This document shows, one piece after another, positions 9,427-18,430 of a DNA stretch of 64,000 bases. The notes beneath the pieces were generated by a model. The model saw only the letters and a program-made list of their open reading frames with translations, did not search any database and had not been told where the DNA came from. Position 1 is the first letter of the stretch. Every line of letters begins with the position of its first letter. The stretch comes from CAVQMC01 sp963713505 (GTDB lineage Bacteria > Bacteroidota > Ignavibacteria > Ignavibacteriales > Ignavibacteriaceae): assembly GCA_963713505.1 (NCBI GenBank), contig CAVQMC010000029.1:62001-126000 (forward strand), given 5' to 3'. The position numbers and the translations under genes are program-made.

Positions 9427-10847
9427 TGAAAATTCGTTCGAGACTGACAATATGGTACATCGCCGTTACATTAACAATTTTACTGGCTTTCAGTCTCGGA
9501 ACTTATTTCGGAATGAAAAGTCTTTTATATACAGCTATTGATAAAGAAATTAATATACTCGTAACCAGCATTGAAAGAAGCTACGATCCGCTGACAGGAA
9601 GCTATAATGCTTTTGATGATGTAGATGATATTGTAAACAGATATATTCAATACTATTTAGTGGTTTATAATTCCGATGGAATTCCTATTTACAGTTCCCC
9701 GATTGCTCAAAGAATAGATCTTCATGTACCTCTTAGCAAATCAGGTAAAGAGCAAAGCTTCACAATTAAAAAAACTATTAAAAGCAGAGTTCCTTACATC
9801 CATGCTGGCAAAAAAGGTGAAATTACTTTCAGAACTATTAATAAACAATTTTTTATAAATGGAGAAAATCTTGGCTGGATAACAGCGGGTATATCTATTG
9901 AACGAATTGAAGAATCGATGAATAACTTGCTGAAAGTTCTTATTGCAGCTGATATTTTAGGTGTTTTGTTGATTGGGACCGGAGGTTATTTCTTAACAAG
10001 AAAAGCATTACAGCCTGTTGATCTTATTACTAAAAGAGCAAATCAAATTAGCCATAGTAATTTAAATGATCGGATTAATATTGTTAACGAAGAAGATGAA
10101 TTAGGTAAACTTTCCAGAGTACTTAATAATCTATTGGAAAGACTGCAAAGAGCATTCGAAAGTCAGAAAAATTTTCTTGCCGACGCTGCACATGAGCTTA
10201 AAACACCTCTTTCTATTTTACGGAGTCACTGGGAAGGTGAACTTAATAATCCTGAAATATCATTGGATATGAAAGAAAAAATGGTTCATGATGTAGAAAC
10301 AATTACAAGATTAAATCATTTAATAAATAATCTTTTGCTTTTATCTCAAACCGAAACCATACAATCTAATTTTGATTTTAAAGAAATGAACCTTGATGAA
10401 GTTCTTAAAGAAGTTATTTCTGATGCTGGAATTTTATCCGAAATGAAAAACCAAAAAATTGAGGTAATTGAAATGCCGCATATTAAAATGAAAGGAGATA
10501 AACTTAGGCTGTATCAATTATTTTTTAACCTTATAGATAATGCAATTAAATATACGCAGGAAGACGGCTCAATTTGGATTTCATTAAGAGAAAAAAATAA
10601 TTCTGCAATTGTAGAAATTAGAGATAACGGACCTGGAATTCCGCAGGAAGATATAGATCATATCTTTGAAAGATTTTACAGAGTGCAGAAAGACAGAAAC
10701 AGAAAAACAGGCGGAAGCGGACTGGGCTTATCAATATGCAAACTTATTGCTGAATCTCATAATGGAACTTGTACCGTAAACAGCGGTGAAGGTTCGGGAA
10801 CATCATTTGTAATTACTTTACCTGTAAATGATCAAAATCAAAAGTAA
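9426..10847 (+). CDS. Membrane sensor histidine kinase of the adjacent two-component system
   Basis: The start is ATG 9426, overlapping the regulator stop. Residues about 8-30 and 168-190 are transmembrane helices enclosing a periplasmic sensor of about 135 residues with no recognisable ligand pocket. HAMP spans about 190-243; the dimerisation helix has phospho-acceptor His256 in 'FLADAAHELKTPLS'. The ATPase domain shows the N box 'LIDNAIKYT', G1 'IRDNGPGIP', F box 'IFERFYRV' and G2 'GSGLGLSICK', all intact, so it should be active. The architecture resembles the CusS/heavy-metal or envelope-sensing class. The signal is unknown; ion or envelope stress is suggested only by the neighbours. Confidence 0.92.
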   Translation: MKIRSRLTIWYIAVTLTILLAFSLGTYFGMKSLLYTAIDKEINILVTSIERSYDPLTGSYNAFDDVDDIVNRYIQYYLVVYNSDGIPIYSSPIAQRIDLHVPLSKSGKEQSFTIKKTIKSRVPYIHAGKKGEITFRTINKQFFINGENLGWITAGISIERIEESMNNLLKVLIAADILGVLLIGTGGYFLTRKALQPVDLITKRANQISHSNLNDRINIVNEEDELGKLSRVLNNLLERLQRAFESQKNFLADAAHELKTPLSILRSHWEGELNNPEISLDMKEKMVHDVETITRLNHLINNLLLLSQTETIQSNFDFKEMNLDEVLKEVISDAGILSEMKNQKIEVIEMPHIKMKGDKLRLYQLFFNLIDNAIKYTQEDGSIWISLREKNNSAIVEIRDNGPGIPQEDIDHIFERFYRVQKDRNRKTGGSGLGLSICKLIAESHNGTCTVNSGEGSGTSFVITLPVNDQNQK

Positions 10848-10995
10848 ACAAATTATTTAATCCTTGATTTAGGTTAATTCTTTCATTCACTTCATTAACT
10901 TTTCATTAAAGCTGATTAGTTTACCTAAAAAGAAAATTATATTTACTTTAAACAGATTTTTTATTTAATATTTCGATAAATCGGGGAGATAAAAG

Positions 10996-12114
10996 ATGAA
11001 GAAAAATCAAATTTCTCTTGGTAAAATTTTAGGCATTCCTATTGGATTGGATTATTCATGGTTCTTAATTTTTATTTTAATAACCTGGATTTTGGCTGTT
11101 AGCTATTTTCCAAATGAATTTAAAGGATGGAGCCAGGTTCAATATTGGTCGATAAGTGTTTTCACTTCAATATTATTTTTTATCAGCGTCATACTTCACG
11201 AATTAGGTCATTCTTTTATTGCACTTAGATATAAAATAAAAGTTAAAGAAATTACATTATTTATTTTCGGCGGAATATCAAATATTGCGCAGGAACCTTC
11301 CAAAGCTTCTGCAGAATTCTGGATAGCAATTGCAGGTCCGATTGTTAGTTTTTTATTAGCATTTATTTTTGAATTACTATCTATTGCATTTAAACATATT
11401 GTACAGGTTGAAGCACTATTTGAATACTTAGCTTTAATAAATTTTGTGTTGGCGCTGTTTAACCTTATTCCCGGTTTCCCTCTTGACGGAGGCAGAATAC
11501 TTCGTTCTATTATTTGGGGAGTTTCTAAAAATTTGGATAAAGCAACTTCTGTTGCTGCTACTACCGGGAGAATTTTCGGTTTCATGTTTATTTTGTTCGG
11601 CGTCTTTCAAATTTTAACCGGCAATTTAATTAATGGAATGTGGATTGCATTTATCGGATGGTTTTTAGAAAGTGCAGCGGCTTCACAATTACAGCAAAGA
11701 CACATGCATCAAATTTTATCGTCAAGAAAAGTTTATGAAGCAATGACTTCCGATTTTGGAATTGTATCGGAAGGAACAACATTGCAGGAAGTTTTAGATA
11801 ATCATTTTTTAGGAATAGGAAGAAGAAGTTTATTAGTCAAAAAAAATGATGAGATTGAAGGACTTTTAACTTTTCATAGAATTAAAGAATTTCCCAGGGA
11901 AAAATGGTTAACAGCCGATGTAACAGAAGCAATGATTCCTAATTCGGATATGATTAAAGCAAGTTCGGATGATAATCTTTGGGAGACAATTCAAAAGATG
12001 GATATAGATGGAGTTAATCAAGTTCCTGTTTTTGATGATGGAAAAGTAATTGGAATTTTAAGCCGCGACAGTTTAATTTCATTCATGAAAAATCTTCATG
12101 AAATGGGATATTAA
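10996..12114 (+). CDS. Site-2 protease (M50 metalloprotease) with C-terminal CBS pair
   Basis: The ATG at 10996 follows a cggggag site. The 372-residue product has about six transmembrane helices. The intramembrane zinc site is complete: 'ILHELGHSFIAL' supplies the HExxH ligands and 'LIPGFPLDGGRILR' the third Asp ligand, with the 'AGPIVSFLLAF' segment between. Two CBS domains occupy about residues 245-370 ('VYEAMTSDFGIVSEGTTLQE' and 'DGKVIGILSRDS'). Enzymes of this class cut single-pass membrane proteins inside the bilayer, and the CBS pair may tune activity to nucleotides. No anti-sigma factor partner lies next door, so the substrate is open. It is followed 36 bases later by the DUF1003 gene, probably in one transcript. 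Confidence 0.92.
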   Translation: MKKNQISLGKILGIPIGLDYSWFLIFILITWILAVSYFPNEFKGWSQVQYWSISVFTSILFFISVILHELGHSFIALRYKIKVKEITLFIFGGISNIAQEPSKASAEFWIAIAGPIVSFLLAFIFELLSIAFKHIVQVEALFEYLALINFVLALFNLIPGFPLDGGRILRSIIWGVSKNLDKATSVAATTGRIFGFMFILFGVFQILTGNLINGMWIAFIGWFLESAAASQLQQRHMHQILSSRKVYEAMTSDFGIVSEGTTLQEVLDNHFLGIGRRSLLVKKNDEIEGLLTFHRIKEFPREKWLTADVTEAMIPNSDMIKASSDDNLWETIQKMDIDGVNQVPVFDDGKVIGILSRDSLISFMKNLHEMGY

Positions 12115-12150
12115 TATTTGAAAATAGAAAAAAAATCTTTGAGGTAAACA

Positions 12151-12627
12151 ATGAAAAAATTACACTTCCCGATTCCGTTTAAACATAATCATCAGCCTGT
12201 AATTAATGTTAATGAATTTATAGAAAAACAATCAACTTTTAGTCAAAAGCTTGCGGACCAGGTTGCAGTTGTCATGGGATCCTGGAAATTTATAATTATT
12301 CAATCTATTCTTTTAGCTATTTGGGTAGTATTGAATGTTACTGCTTACATAAACCATTGGGATCCTTATCCATTTATATTAATGAACTTAATGCTCTCTT
12401 TACAAGCTGCATATACTGCGCCTATTATAATGATGAGTCAAAATCGTCAATCGGAGAGAGACAGGATTGAAGCAAGAAATGATTATCAAATTAATCAAAA
12501 AGCCGAAGAAGAAGTTAGGGCAATTTTAGAACATCTTGAAGCACAAAACTTAGCCTTGTCTAATATATACCATATCTTATCAACTCAATTTCCTAATGCG
12601 GATTTGGAAAATTTTGAAAATAAGTAA
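12151..12627 (+). CDS. DUF1003 inner-membrane protein
   Basis: The ATG at 12151 is preceded by ttgagg. The 158-residue protein has a cytoplasmic N-terminus, two transmembrane helices ('FIIIQSILLAIWVVLNV' and 'PFILMNLMLSLQAAYTAPII') and a polar, charged helical tail. The stretch after helix 2, 'PIIMMSQNRQSERDRIEARN', is the hallmark of DUF1003, a family of unproven function common in Bacteroidota and Proteobacteria and frequently found near stress and ion genes. Its spacing behind the site-2 protease (36 bases) suggests co-transcription. Confidence 0.88.
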   Translation: MKKLHFPIPFKHNHQPVINVNEFIEKQSTFSQKLADQVAVVMGSWKFIIIQSILLAIWVVLNVTAYINHWDPYPFILMNLMLSLQAAYTAPIIMMSQNRQSERDRIEARNDYQINQKAEEEVRAILEHLEAQNLALSNIYHILSTQFPNADLENFENK

Positions 12628-12808
12628 CCCGAATTACTTTCTTATTTTTGCATCAATATATTAGAAATTCAAATAAGCATTTCTATAATTAAAAACACTT
12701 CAACATTTTATCTTTTTGTGATTTAAAAGAATATAGCTAATATTACTTCATATTCTCTTCATTAGCTAAAAATATTTTTGTACCAGAACAATTTAAGGAG
12801 GTAACAAA

Positions 12809-13561
12809 ATGGAAAAGTTAAAGATAAATGTAAAAGTAATATCAATGATTATTGCTTTAGTTTTAATGATTGTAATTTCTAATAATAATATTGTATATGC
12901 ACAAACTAATACACAATTAAAAAATAGAGTAATTGATGCAATCGGTCGTTATTATAATGATTTAAACCATATTCATATAAGTGCAAATTACAACGGCGAT
13001 GTTCAAGTTTCAGGCTCTACTCATACTTTATATGACAAGTATAATGTTTTTGATATTATTTCAAAGGTTAAGGGGGTTAAATCAATTCAGGATTTCGTTG
13101 ATGTAAAATCAGCTATTGTTCCCGACGATGAAATTCAAGCAAATATAATTGAAGAATTACATTTGGTTAATTCAATTCTGGAGCCTGATAGGATCAAAGT
13201 TCATGTAGATAACGGAATGGTATTTCTTTCAGGAAATGTAAGTTTTTACCGTGAAAAATTAATGGCAGAAACTGTTGCATCATGGCAGCACGGAGCCAAG
13301 GGAATTCAAAATAATATAACAGTGCTTCCTCCCAAAGAAGCAAAAAGCGACAGCAATATAAAAATAATCTTAGGAGAAATTTTAAATAAAGATTTTCCTC
13401 TGGATAACAATATAAATTTAAAAGTAGATAACGGCGTAGTAAATGTTTCCGGCAATGTTGTAAGGCTTTGGGATGTTGAACATATAAAAGACGATTTTTC
13501 GAAGGTTTTGGGCGTTAAAAAAGTTGTGGAGGACTTAAAAGTTGAGCCGCAAAATGCTTAA
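12809..13561 (+). CDS. Exported protein with three BON domains
   Basis: The start is ATG 12809 with an ideal aaggagg site. A signal peptide (about 1-32, ending 'IVYAQTN') is followed by three consecutive BON domains at about residues 33-98, 105-175 and 182-248, each with the alpha-beta-beta-alpha-beta pattern and a 'VxVSGxV'-type strand ('VFLSGNVSFYREK', 'VNVSGNVVRLWD'). BON domains bind phospholipid or other envelope surfaces; OsmY and Kbp are known examples linked to osmotic and K+ stress. The protein should act in the periplasm. It precedes the P-type ATPase gene by 90 bases. Confidence 0.88.
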   Translation: MEKLKINVKVISMIIALVLMIVISNNNIVYAQTNTQLKNRVIDAIGRYYNDLNHIHISANYNGDVQVSGSTHTLYDKYNVFDIISKVKGVKSIQDFVDVKSAIVPDDEIQANIIEELHLVNSILEPDRIKVHVDNGMVFLSGNVSFYREKLMAETVASWQHGAKGIQNNITVLPPKEAKSDSNIKIILGEILNKDFPLDNNINLKVDNGVVNVSGNVVRLWDVEHIKDDFSKVLGVKKVVEDLKVEPQNA

Positions 13562-13650
13562 TAAAACTTAATTAAAATTCATAAAATCTTCATCATAAAA
13601 AGTTAATATTAAATGTGATTGGATAAATATTTTGGATTTGAGGTCGATGA

Positions 13651-16074
13651 ATGTCGATAAATAATTATAACACAAAAGCAGAAAATGTAAAAGCCAGGAA
13701 GATTTTAGAAGATTTTAATTCTAGTTTTCAAGGTCTTAGTAACGACGAGGTCGAGAAGAGAAGAGCGGAATTTGGTCTCAATGAAGCAACTGAAATTAAG
13801 AAAAACTCATTTATAAATTTTCTCAGTTACTTCATGGGACCAATTCCTTTTATGATAGAAATTGCTGCTTTACTTTCAATATTTGCAGTTCGTTATGTAG
13901 ATTTTACTATTATTTTTATTTTGCTGGTTTTAAATGCAATTGTAAAATTTTGGAATGACAAAAACTCCAGCAAAACTATTAACCTTTTAAAGCAAAAACT
14001 CCAGCCGTCTATTAATGTTTTAAGAGATGATAAATGGATAAATATTCCTTCAAAAAAATTAGTTCCCGGTGATATAATTAAACTAAAGCCTGGCAATATT
14101 GTCCCAGCGGATATTTTACTTATAAAAGGAGATTTTATTGAATGTGATAATTCACTTTACTCAAATGATTTTAATTTAAAGCAATATAAAATTTTAGGTG
14201 AATTATTTCCTGGTACTGTAATTAAAAAAGGAGAAATGACAGCAGTTGTTAAAAAAATCGGAACTAAAACTAATCAAAAAAATGATAATCAATTAGATAA
14301 AAAATCAAAAAGCAGTTTTGAAAGATCAGTAACTAAAATTGGAAACTATCTTATAATGCTTGCGGTATTTTTAGTAGTTCTTATTTTAGTTGTTGCAATG
14401 TTCAGGCATGATGATCTAATTGAAACTTTAAGATTTGTTTTGATTTTAACTGTTTCTTCAATTCCCGTTGCACTCCCGGTAGTTTTATCAATTACACTTG
14501 CGTTAGGTGCAATAAGTTTATCAAAGAAAAAAATAATATTAAATAAGTTATCCGCAATTGAAGATTTAGCTGGAATAGACACAATAATGTGTGATATATC
14601 TAAATCTTTCACGGAAAATAATATTACAGTAGGCGAACCTTTCTCGCTTAACAATTTCAGCAGGAATGAAATTATTTTTTATTCTGCATTAGCTTCGCGT
14701 AAAAATGATAATGAAGATATTGATGATGCAATTTTAAATAAGGCTTATAGTATTGATTCGGTAAAACAAAAATTAGATTCATTTGAAATCAAAAATTTTA
14801 ATGTGTTTAATTCAGAAATAAAAAGAACAGAAGTTATTGCAGCAAACAATAAAGAAGAAGTAACTGTAATAAAAGGAGCTCCTTACATAATATTTGATCT
14901 TGTCAAATCAATAAACGGATATAAAATTGATTACGATAAAAAAGTTGAAGACTTTGCTAAAATGGGATATAATGTAATTGCAGTTGCAAAAAAATCTGCC
15001 GGTAAAAATTGGCAGCTCGTTGGTATTATTCCTTTGTTTAATCCGATAAAAGAAAACATTGCTGATGCGATAAGAGAAGCAAATTTGTTAGGTATTGATG
15101 TAAAAGTTGTAACAGGTGATAATCAATCTATAACCAAGCATGTTTTCCAAAAGATAGGATTTAAAACCAATACTTTACCGGCAGATAAATTAATTAATTA
15201 TCCATCTCACCTTATAGAAGAACTGGTTGAGAAAGCCGGAGGAATTTCTGAGGTATCTCCCGATCAAAAATTTTCCGTAATGAAATTAATGCAGAAACTA
15301 AAACATTATATCGGAATAACCGGGCATAGAATTGAAGATGCAGTTATTTTAAAAAAAGCCAACTGCGGAATTTCTTTTACTGATGCGCCGGATATTGTAA
15401 AATCTTCTGCTTCGGTTGTTTTGGCTTTGCCTGGAATTGAAAACATTATAAATGCCGTAAAAGATAGTCGAATTATATTTCAAAGAATTTCTAGTTATTC
15501 AATTTATAGAATTGCAGAAACTATAAGAGTTCTTTTGTTTATTACACTTTCAATTTTGTTTTTTAATTTTTATCCGGTTACTGCGGTGATGATTGTATTC
15601 TTAATCCTTCTTAATGATGCACCAATCATCACAATTGCAAAAGACAATGTTAAATATTCTGAAAAACCGGAACGATGGAATACTAAAACAATTTTAAGTA
15701 TTGGAACTTTTCTCGGTTTAATTGGAGTAGTTTCTTCATTTCTTTTCTTTTATATAGGAAAAGATATTCTGCATTTGGGCACGGACACATTACAGGCATT
15801 TATTTTTCTTAATTTAGTAATTGCCGGTCATTTTACAATCTTCCTTTCAAGAACGAAAGGTCCGTTCTGGTCGGTAAAACCTTCGTCAAAACTATTTTGG
15901 TCTGCTGTTATTACTAAAATTGTAGCTACTTTTTTTGCAGTCTACGGATGGTTTATTTCGCCCATCGGCTGGAATTTGGCATTGATTGTATGGGCCTATG
16001 CAATTGTTACATTTGTAATAACGGATTTACTTAAAGTTTATTTTTATAACGTTATGTTATTAAAAAAGGTTTAA
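13651..16074 (+). CDS. P3A-like (H+-ATPase-type) P-type ATPase lacking canonical catalytic motifs: probable pseudo-ATPase
   Basis: The ATG at 13651 opens an uninterrupted 807-codon frame. The overall order is that of plasma-membrane H+-ATPases: N-terminal cation-ATPase region (about 20-90), actuator domain (about 100-220), M3-M4 with 'SSIPVALPVVLS', N and P domains, then M5-M10 including the M6 acid 'LLNDAPIITIAKDNV' (Asp656). The cytosolic signatures are altered. The actuator TGES position reads S171-N172-D173-F174. The DKTGTLT position reads 'CDISKSFTEN', keeping only Asp315 and two later residues. The TGDGVNDAP position reads 'TGHRIEDA' (His559 for the Mg2+-binding Asp). DPPR reads 'NPIK', while 'KGAP' (408-411) and 'VTGDN' remain. 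Phosphoenzyme turnover is therefore unlikely, yet the frame and membrane part are preserved. A sensor, regulator or passive conductance is possible. It follows the BON gene and precedes the HEAT gene. Confidence 0.85.
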   Translation: MSINNYNTKAENVKARKILEDFNSSFQGLSNDEVEKRRAEFGLNEATEIKKNSFINFLSYFMGPIPFMIEIAALLSIFAVRYVDFTIIFILLVLNAIVKFWNDKNSSKTINLLKQKLQPSINVLRDDKWINIPSKKLVPGDIIKLKPGNIVPADILLIKGDFIECDNSLYSNDFNLKQYKILGELFPGTVIKKGEMTAVVKKIGTKTNQKNDNQLDKKSKSSFERSVTKIGNYLIMLAVFLVVLILVVAMFRHDDLIETLRFVLILTVSSIPVALPVVLSITLALGAISLSKKKIILNKLSAIEDLAGIDTIMCDISKSFTENNITVGEPFSLNNFSRNEIIFYSALASRKNDNEDIDDAILNKAYSIDSVKQKLDSFEIKNFNVFNSEIKRTEVIAANNKEEVTVIKGAPYIIFDLVKSINGYKIDYDKKVEDFAKMGYNVIAVAKKSAGKNWQLVGIIPLFNPIKENIADAIREANLLGIDVKVVTGDNQSITKHVFQKIGFKTNTLPADKLINYPSHLIEELVEKAGGISEVSPDQKFSVMKLMQKLKHYIGITGHRIEDAVILKKANCGISFTDAPDIVKSSASVVLALPGIENIINAVKDSRIIFQRISSYSIYRIAETIRVLLFITLSILFFNFYPVTAVMIVFLILLNDAPIITIAKDNVKYSEKPERWNTKTILSIGTFLGLIGVVSSFLFFYIGKDILHLGTDTLQAFIFLNLVIAGHFTIFLSRTKGPFWSVKPSSKLFWSAVITKIVATFFAVYGWFISPIGWNLALIVWAYAIVTFVITDLLKVYFYNVMLLKKV

Positions 16075-16125
16075 TTATATTATTAAAAATTTTAATCTCT
16101 TGAATTTATCAGGAAGGAGTCGATA

Positions 16126-16668
16126 ATGTCCGATAACAACGGAGATAATCTATCGCAGAGTGAAAAGTCTCTTAAATTATTATTGACAAATTTATCAAAT
16201 GAAGATGGAGTTGTCAGAAAAAGTGCAAGAGAACTTTTAACTCAAATTGGAAAACCTGCAATTGGTTTTTTAGGAGAATTGCTTCAAGCACCTAAACATA
16301 TTACCAGATGGGAAGCTGTTAAAACATTGTCGCAAATGCATAATCACCTTTCAATTCCATATTTAATTAATGCAATGGAAGATGAAGATGATGATATTCG
16401 ATGGCTTGCTGCTGAAGGTTTAATTTCTTTAAGTAAAGATTCTGTTGAACCTTTACTGAAAACATTGATTGAGCATTATCCTTCAGTTTATTTAAGAATG
16501 GGTGTTCATCATGTCTTAAAAGTACTTGAAGATAGAGGTCAATTTGTCGATACAGGCGGACTATTAGATAAGATAATTAATTTTGAGGATGAGTCGGAAA
16601 TTCCGATAGCTGCAAATGAAACTTTGGATGCATGGAGATATAAGGTTAGAACAAACCAAATGAATTAA
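16126..16668 (+). CDS. HEAT-repeat protein
   Basis: The start is ATG 16126 after ggaaggag. The 180-residue cytoplasmic protein is built of paired helices of about 31 residues: 'EDGVVRKSARELLTQIGKPA', 'ITRWEAVKTLSQMHNHLSIP' and 'DDDIRWLAAEGLISLSKDSV' are three clear HEAT units, with a less regular fourth and an acidic tail. Such solenoids serve as protein-protein interaction scaffolds. It starts 51 bases after the degenerate P-type ATPase and is probably co-transcribed with it, so an interaction with its cytoplasmic domains is a reasonable but untested idea. It is the last gene of the block; the next gene is convergent. Confidence 0.85.
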   Translation: MSDNNGDNLSQSEKSLKLLLTNLSNEDGVVRKSARELLTQIGKPAIGFLGELLQAPKHITRWEAVKTLSQMHNHLSIPYLINAMEDEDDDIRWLAAEGLISLSKDSVEPLLKTLIEHYPSVYLRMGVHHVLKVLEDRGQFVDTGGLLDKIINFEDESEIPIAANETLDAWRYKVRTNQMN

Positions 16669-16710
16669 TAATATATACTAAAACTTTACTATCAATATAT
16701 TGAAAAATAT

Positions 16711-17541
16711 TTATTTCCCGCCGGTTGAAGCAATTCCTTTTATAAATTGTTTTTGACCGATAAGAAATAAAAGAATAACAGGAACAGTAACAAAAATAAC
16801 TGCGGCCATTAGTAAAGTGTAATTAGTTTGAAATTGTTCTTGAAAAGTAGTCAAGCCTAACTGAACCGTTCTCATAGATGCAGAACTTGTAAAAATTAAA
16901 GGTTTAAATAAATCGTTCCACTCAAAAATAAACGTAAGCAAGAATAAAGTTACAACAGGGGCTCTTGACAATGGGAAAATAATCTTCCATAAAATCTGCC
17001 ATCTTGAAGCCCCGTCAATCTTTGCAGCTTCTTCCATATCATTTGGTAATGATTCAATGTGCTGTTTGAATAAAAATATACCGAATGCATTTGCAAGAGT
17101 TGGAAATATTAATGCAAAATAAGTATCAATCCATCCGATCTTACTAAACATAACAAAAATTGGAAGAACCAAAAGCTGATAGGGAATTACCATAGTAGAA
17201 ATAAATGCAAGGAAAATCCAATGCTTTCCTTTAAAATTTAATCTCGCAAAAACATAACCTGCTAAAAATGATGTTAATATTTGTCCGGCTGTTACGCAGC
17301 TTGCCATTATAAATGAATTGAGAAACTGTCTTGGAAAATTTGTTGCAGTCCATGCTTCAATATAATTTTTGAATAACCAGACTTTTGGAAAAAAATCTAA
17401 ACCTGTTCGAACTTCTATTTCTGATTTTAAAGATGTCAGCAATATCCATAAAAATGGGAAAAGAAAAATTGTAGCTAGTATTAACAATACAGTAAACTTA
17501 ATTATATCTGTAAATTTTATTTTTCTTTTGCCGATGTTCAT
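16711..17541 (-). CDS. Sugar ABC transporter permease (MalG type)
   Basis: The ATG start is at 17541, one base after the stop of the upstream permease gene. The 276-residue product has six predicted transmembrane helices and the ATPase-coupling EAA loop 'EAAKIDGASRWQILWKIIFP' near residue 175. It is the second inner-membrane half of a CUT1-type carbohydrate importer together with the genes at 17543-18424 and 18431-19747. No ATPase gene lies in the operon, as is usual where one MalK/MsmK-like ATPase serves several importers. The substrate cannot be read from the sequence. Confidence 0.93.
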   Translation of the reverse strand: MNIGKRKIKFTDIIKFTVLLILATIFLFPFLWILLTSLKSEIEVRTGLDFFPKVWLFKNYIEAWTATNFPRQFLNSFIMASCVTAGQILTSFLAGYVFARLNFKGKHWIFLAFISTMVIPYQLLVLPIFVMFSKIGWIDTYFALIFPTLANAFGIFLFKQHIESLPNDMEEAAKIDGASRWQILWKIIFPLSRAPVVTLFLLTFIFEWNDLFKPLIFTSSASMRTVQLGLTTFQEQFQTNYTLLMAAVIFVTVPVILLFLIGQKQFIKGIASTGGK

Positions 17542-17542
17542 T

Positions 17543-18424
17543 TTAATATCTGACCTTTAAAAATTTTAATTGAAGAACGGTGAAAATTAAAACGATAATC
17601 AGAAGCAAAATTGAAGCAGCCGAAGCATAACCGAGTTCGAAGTTTTGAAACGCTTTTTCATAAATATAATAAACAAAAACTGTTGTACTTCCTGCCGGAC
17701 CTCCTTTAGTCATTGCATAAACCTGCTCAAAAGTTCTGAATGTAAAAATTATTCTAGTAATTAAAATAAAAACAGTTGTCGGAATTAAAAGCGGCCATGT
17801 AATTGATTTGAATTGCTGCCATTTATTCGCCCCGTCTATTCTTGCCGCCTCATATAAATTTTCATCTATACTGTTTAATCCGGCGAGAAAAATTATCATA
17901 TTATAACCGGCATCCTTCCATATAGTCATTACAATTACCGAAACCATAGCATATTTTTCACTTGTTAGCCAGGGAATTTTATCTAAACCTAAACTAACGA
18001 GCATTTGGTTTAAAATTCCGTAATCATAATTAAGTAGCCAAACCCAAATTAAACCAGCCGCAACTAATGAAGTAACAACAGGTGTAAAAAACGCTGTCCG
18101 AAAAAGCCATCTTCCTAAAATATATTTTTGTGTAAGAAGAGCTAATACTAGCGAGAGAGCCATTCCTGTTGGAACAGTTCCTAAAATAAATATGAAAGTG
18201 TTTTTAATTGTCTGCCAGAATGCAGGATCGGCTAAAAGATTTTTATAATTTTCTAGACCAATGTAAATTCTGTTTGTAATTCCGTTCCATTCATAGAAGC
18301 TGTCAAAGAATAATCTTATAGTTGGATAAAACCAAAAAATAGAAAGCAAAAGAAATGCAGGCATAATATATATCCATGCAGAAATACTTTCAGCTTCAAT
18401 CCAGGCATTTAATTTTTTTATCAT
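17543..18424 (-). CDS. Sugar ABC transporter permease (MalF/UgpA type)
   Basis: The 293-residue inner-membrane protein starts at ATG 18424, six bases after the binding-protein gene ends. It has six transmembrane helices and the EAA coupling loop 'EAARIDGANKWQQFKSITWP' near residue 200. It pairs with the MalG-type permease encoded immediately downstream to form the translocation pore of a CUT1 importer. Tight spacing on both sides indicates one polycistronic transcript. Confidence 0.93.
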   Translation of the reverse strand: MIKKLNAWIEAESISAWIYIMPAFLLLSIFWFYPTIRLFFDSFYEWNGITNRIYIGLENYKNLLADPAFWQTIKNTFIFILGTVPTGMALSLVLALLTQKYILGRWLFRTAFFTPVVTSLVAAGLIWVWLLNYDYGILNQMLVSLGLDKIPWLTSEKYAMVSVIVMTIWKDAGYNMIIFLAGLNSIDENLYEAARIDGANKWQQFKSITWPLLIPTTVFILITRIIFTFRTFEQVYAMTKGGPAGSTTVFVYYIYEKAFQNFELGYASAASILLLIIVLIFTVLQLKFLKVRY

Positions 18425-18430
18425 ATTAAC

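Noticed and set aside
11208..11585. Antisense 125-residue ORF on the minus strand
   Set aside because: It is a shadow of the site-2 protease gene with no ribosome binding site and low-complexity composition.
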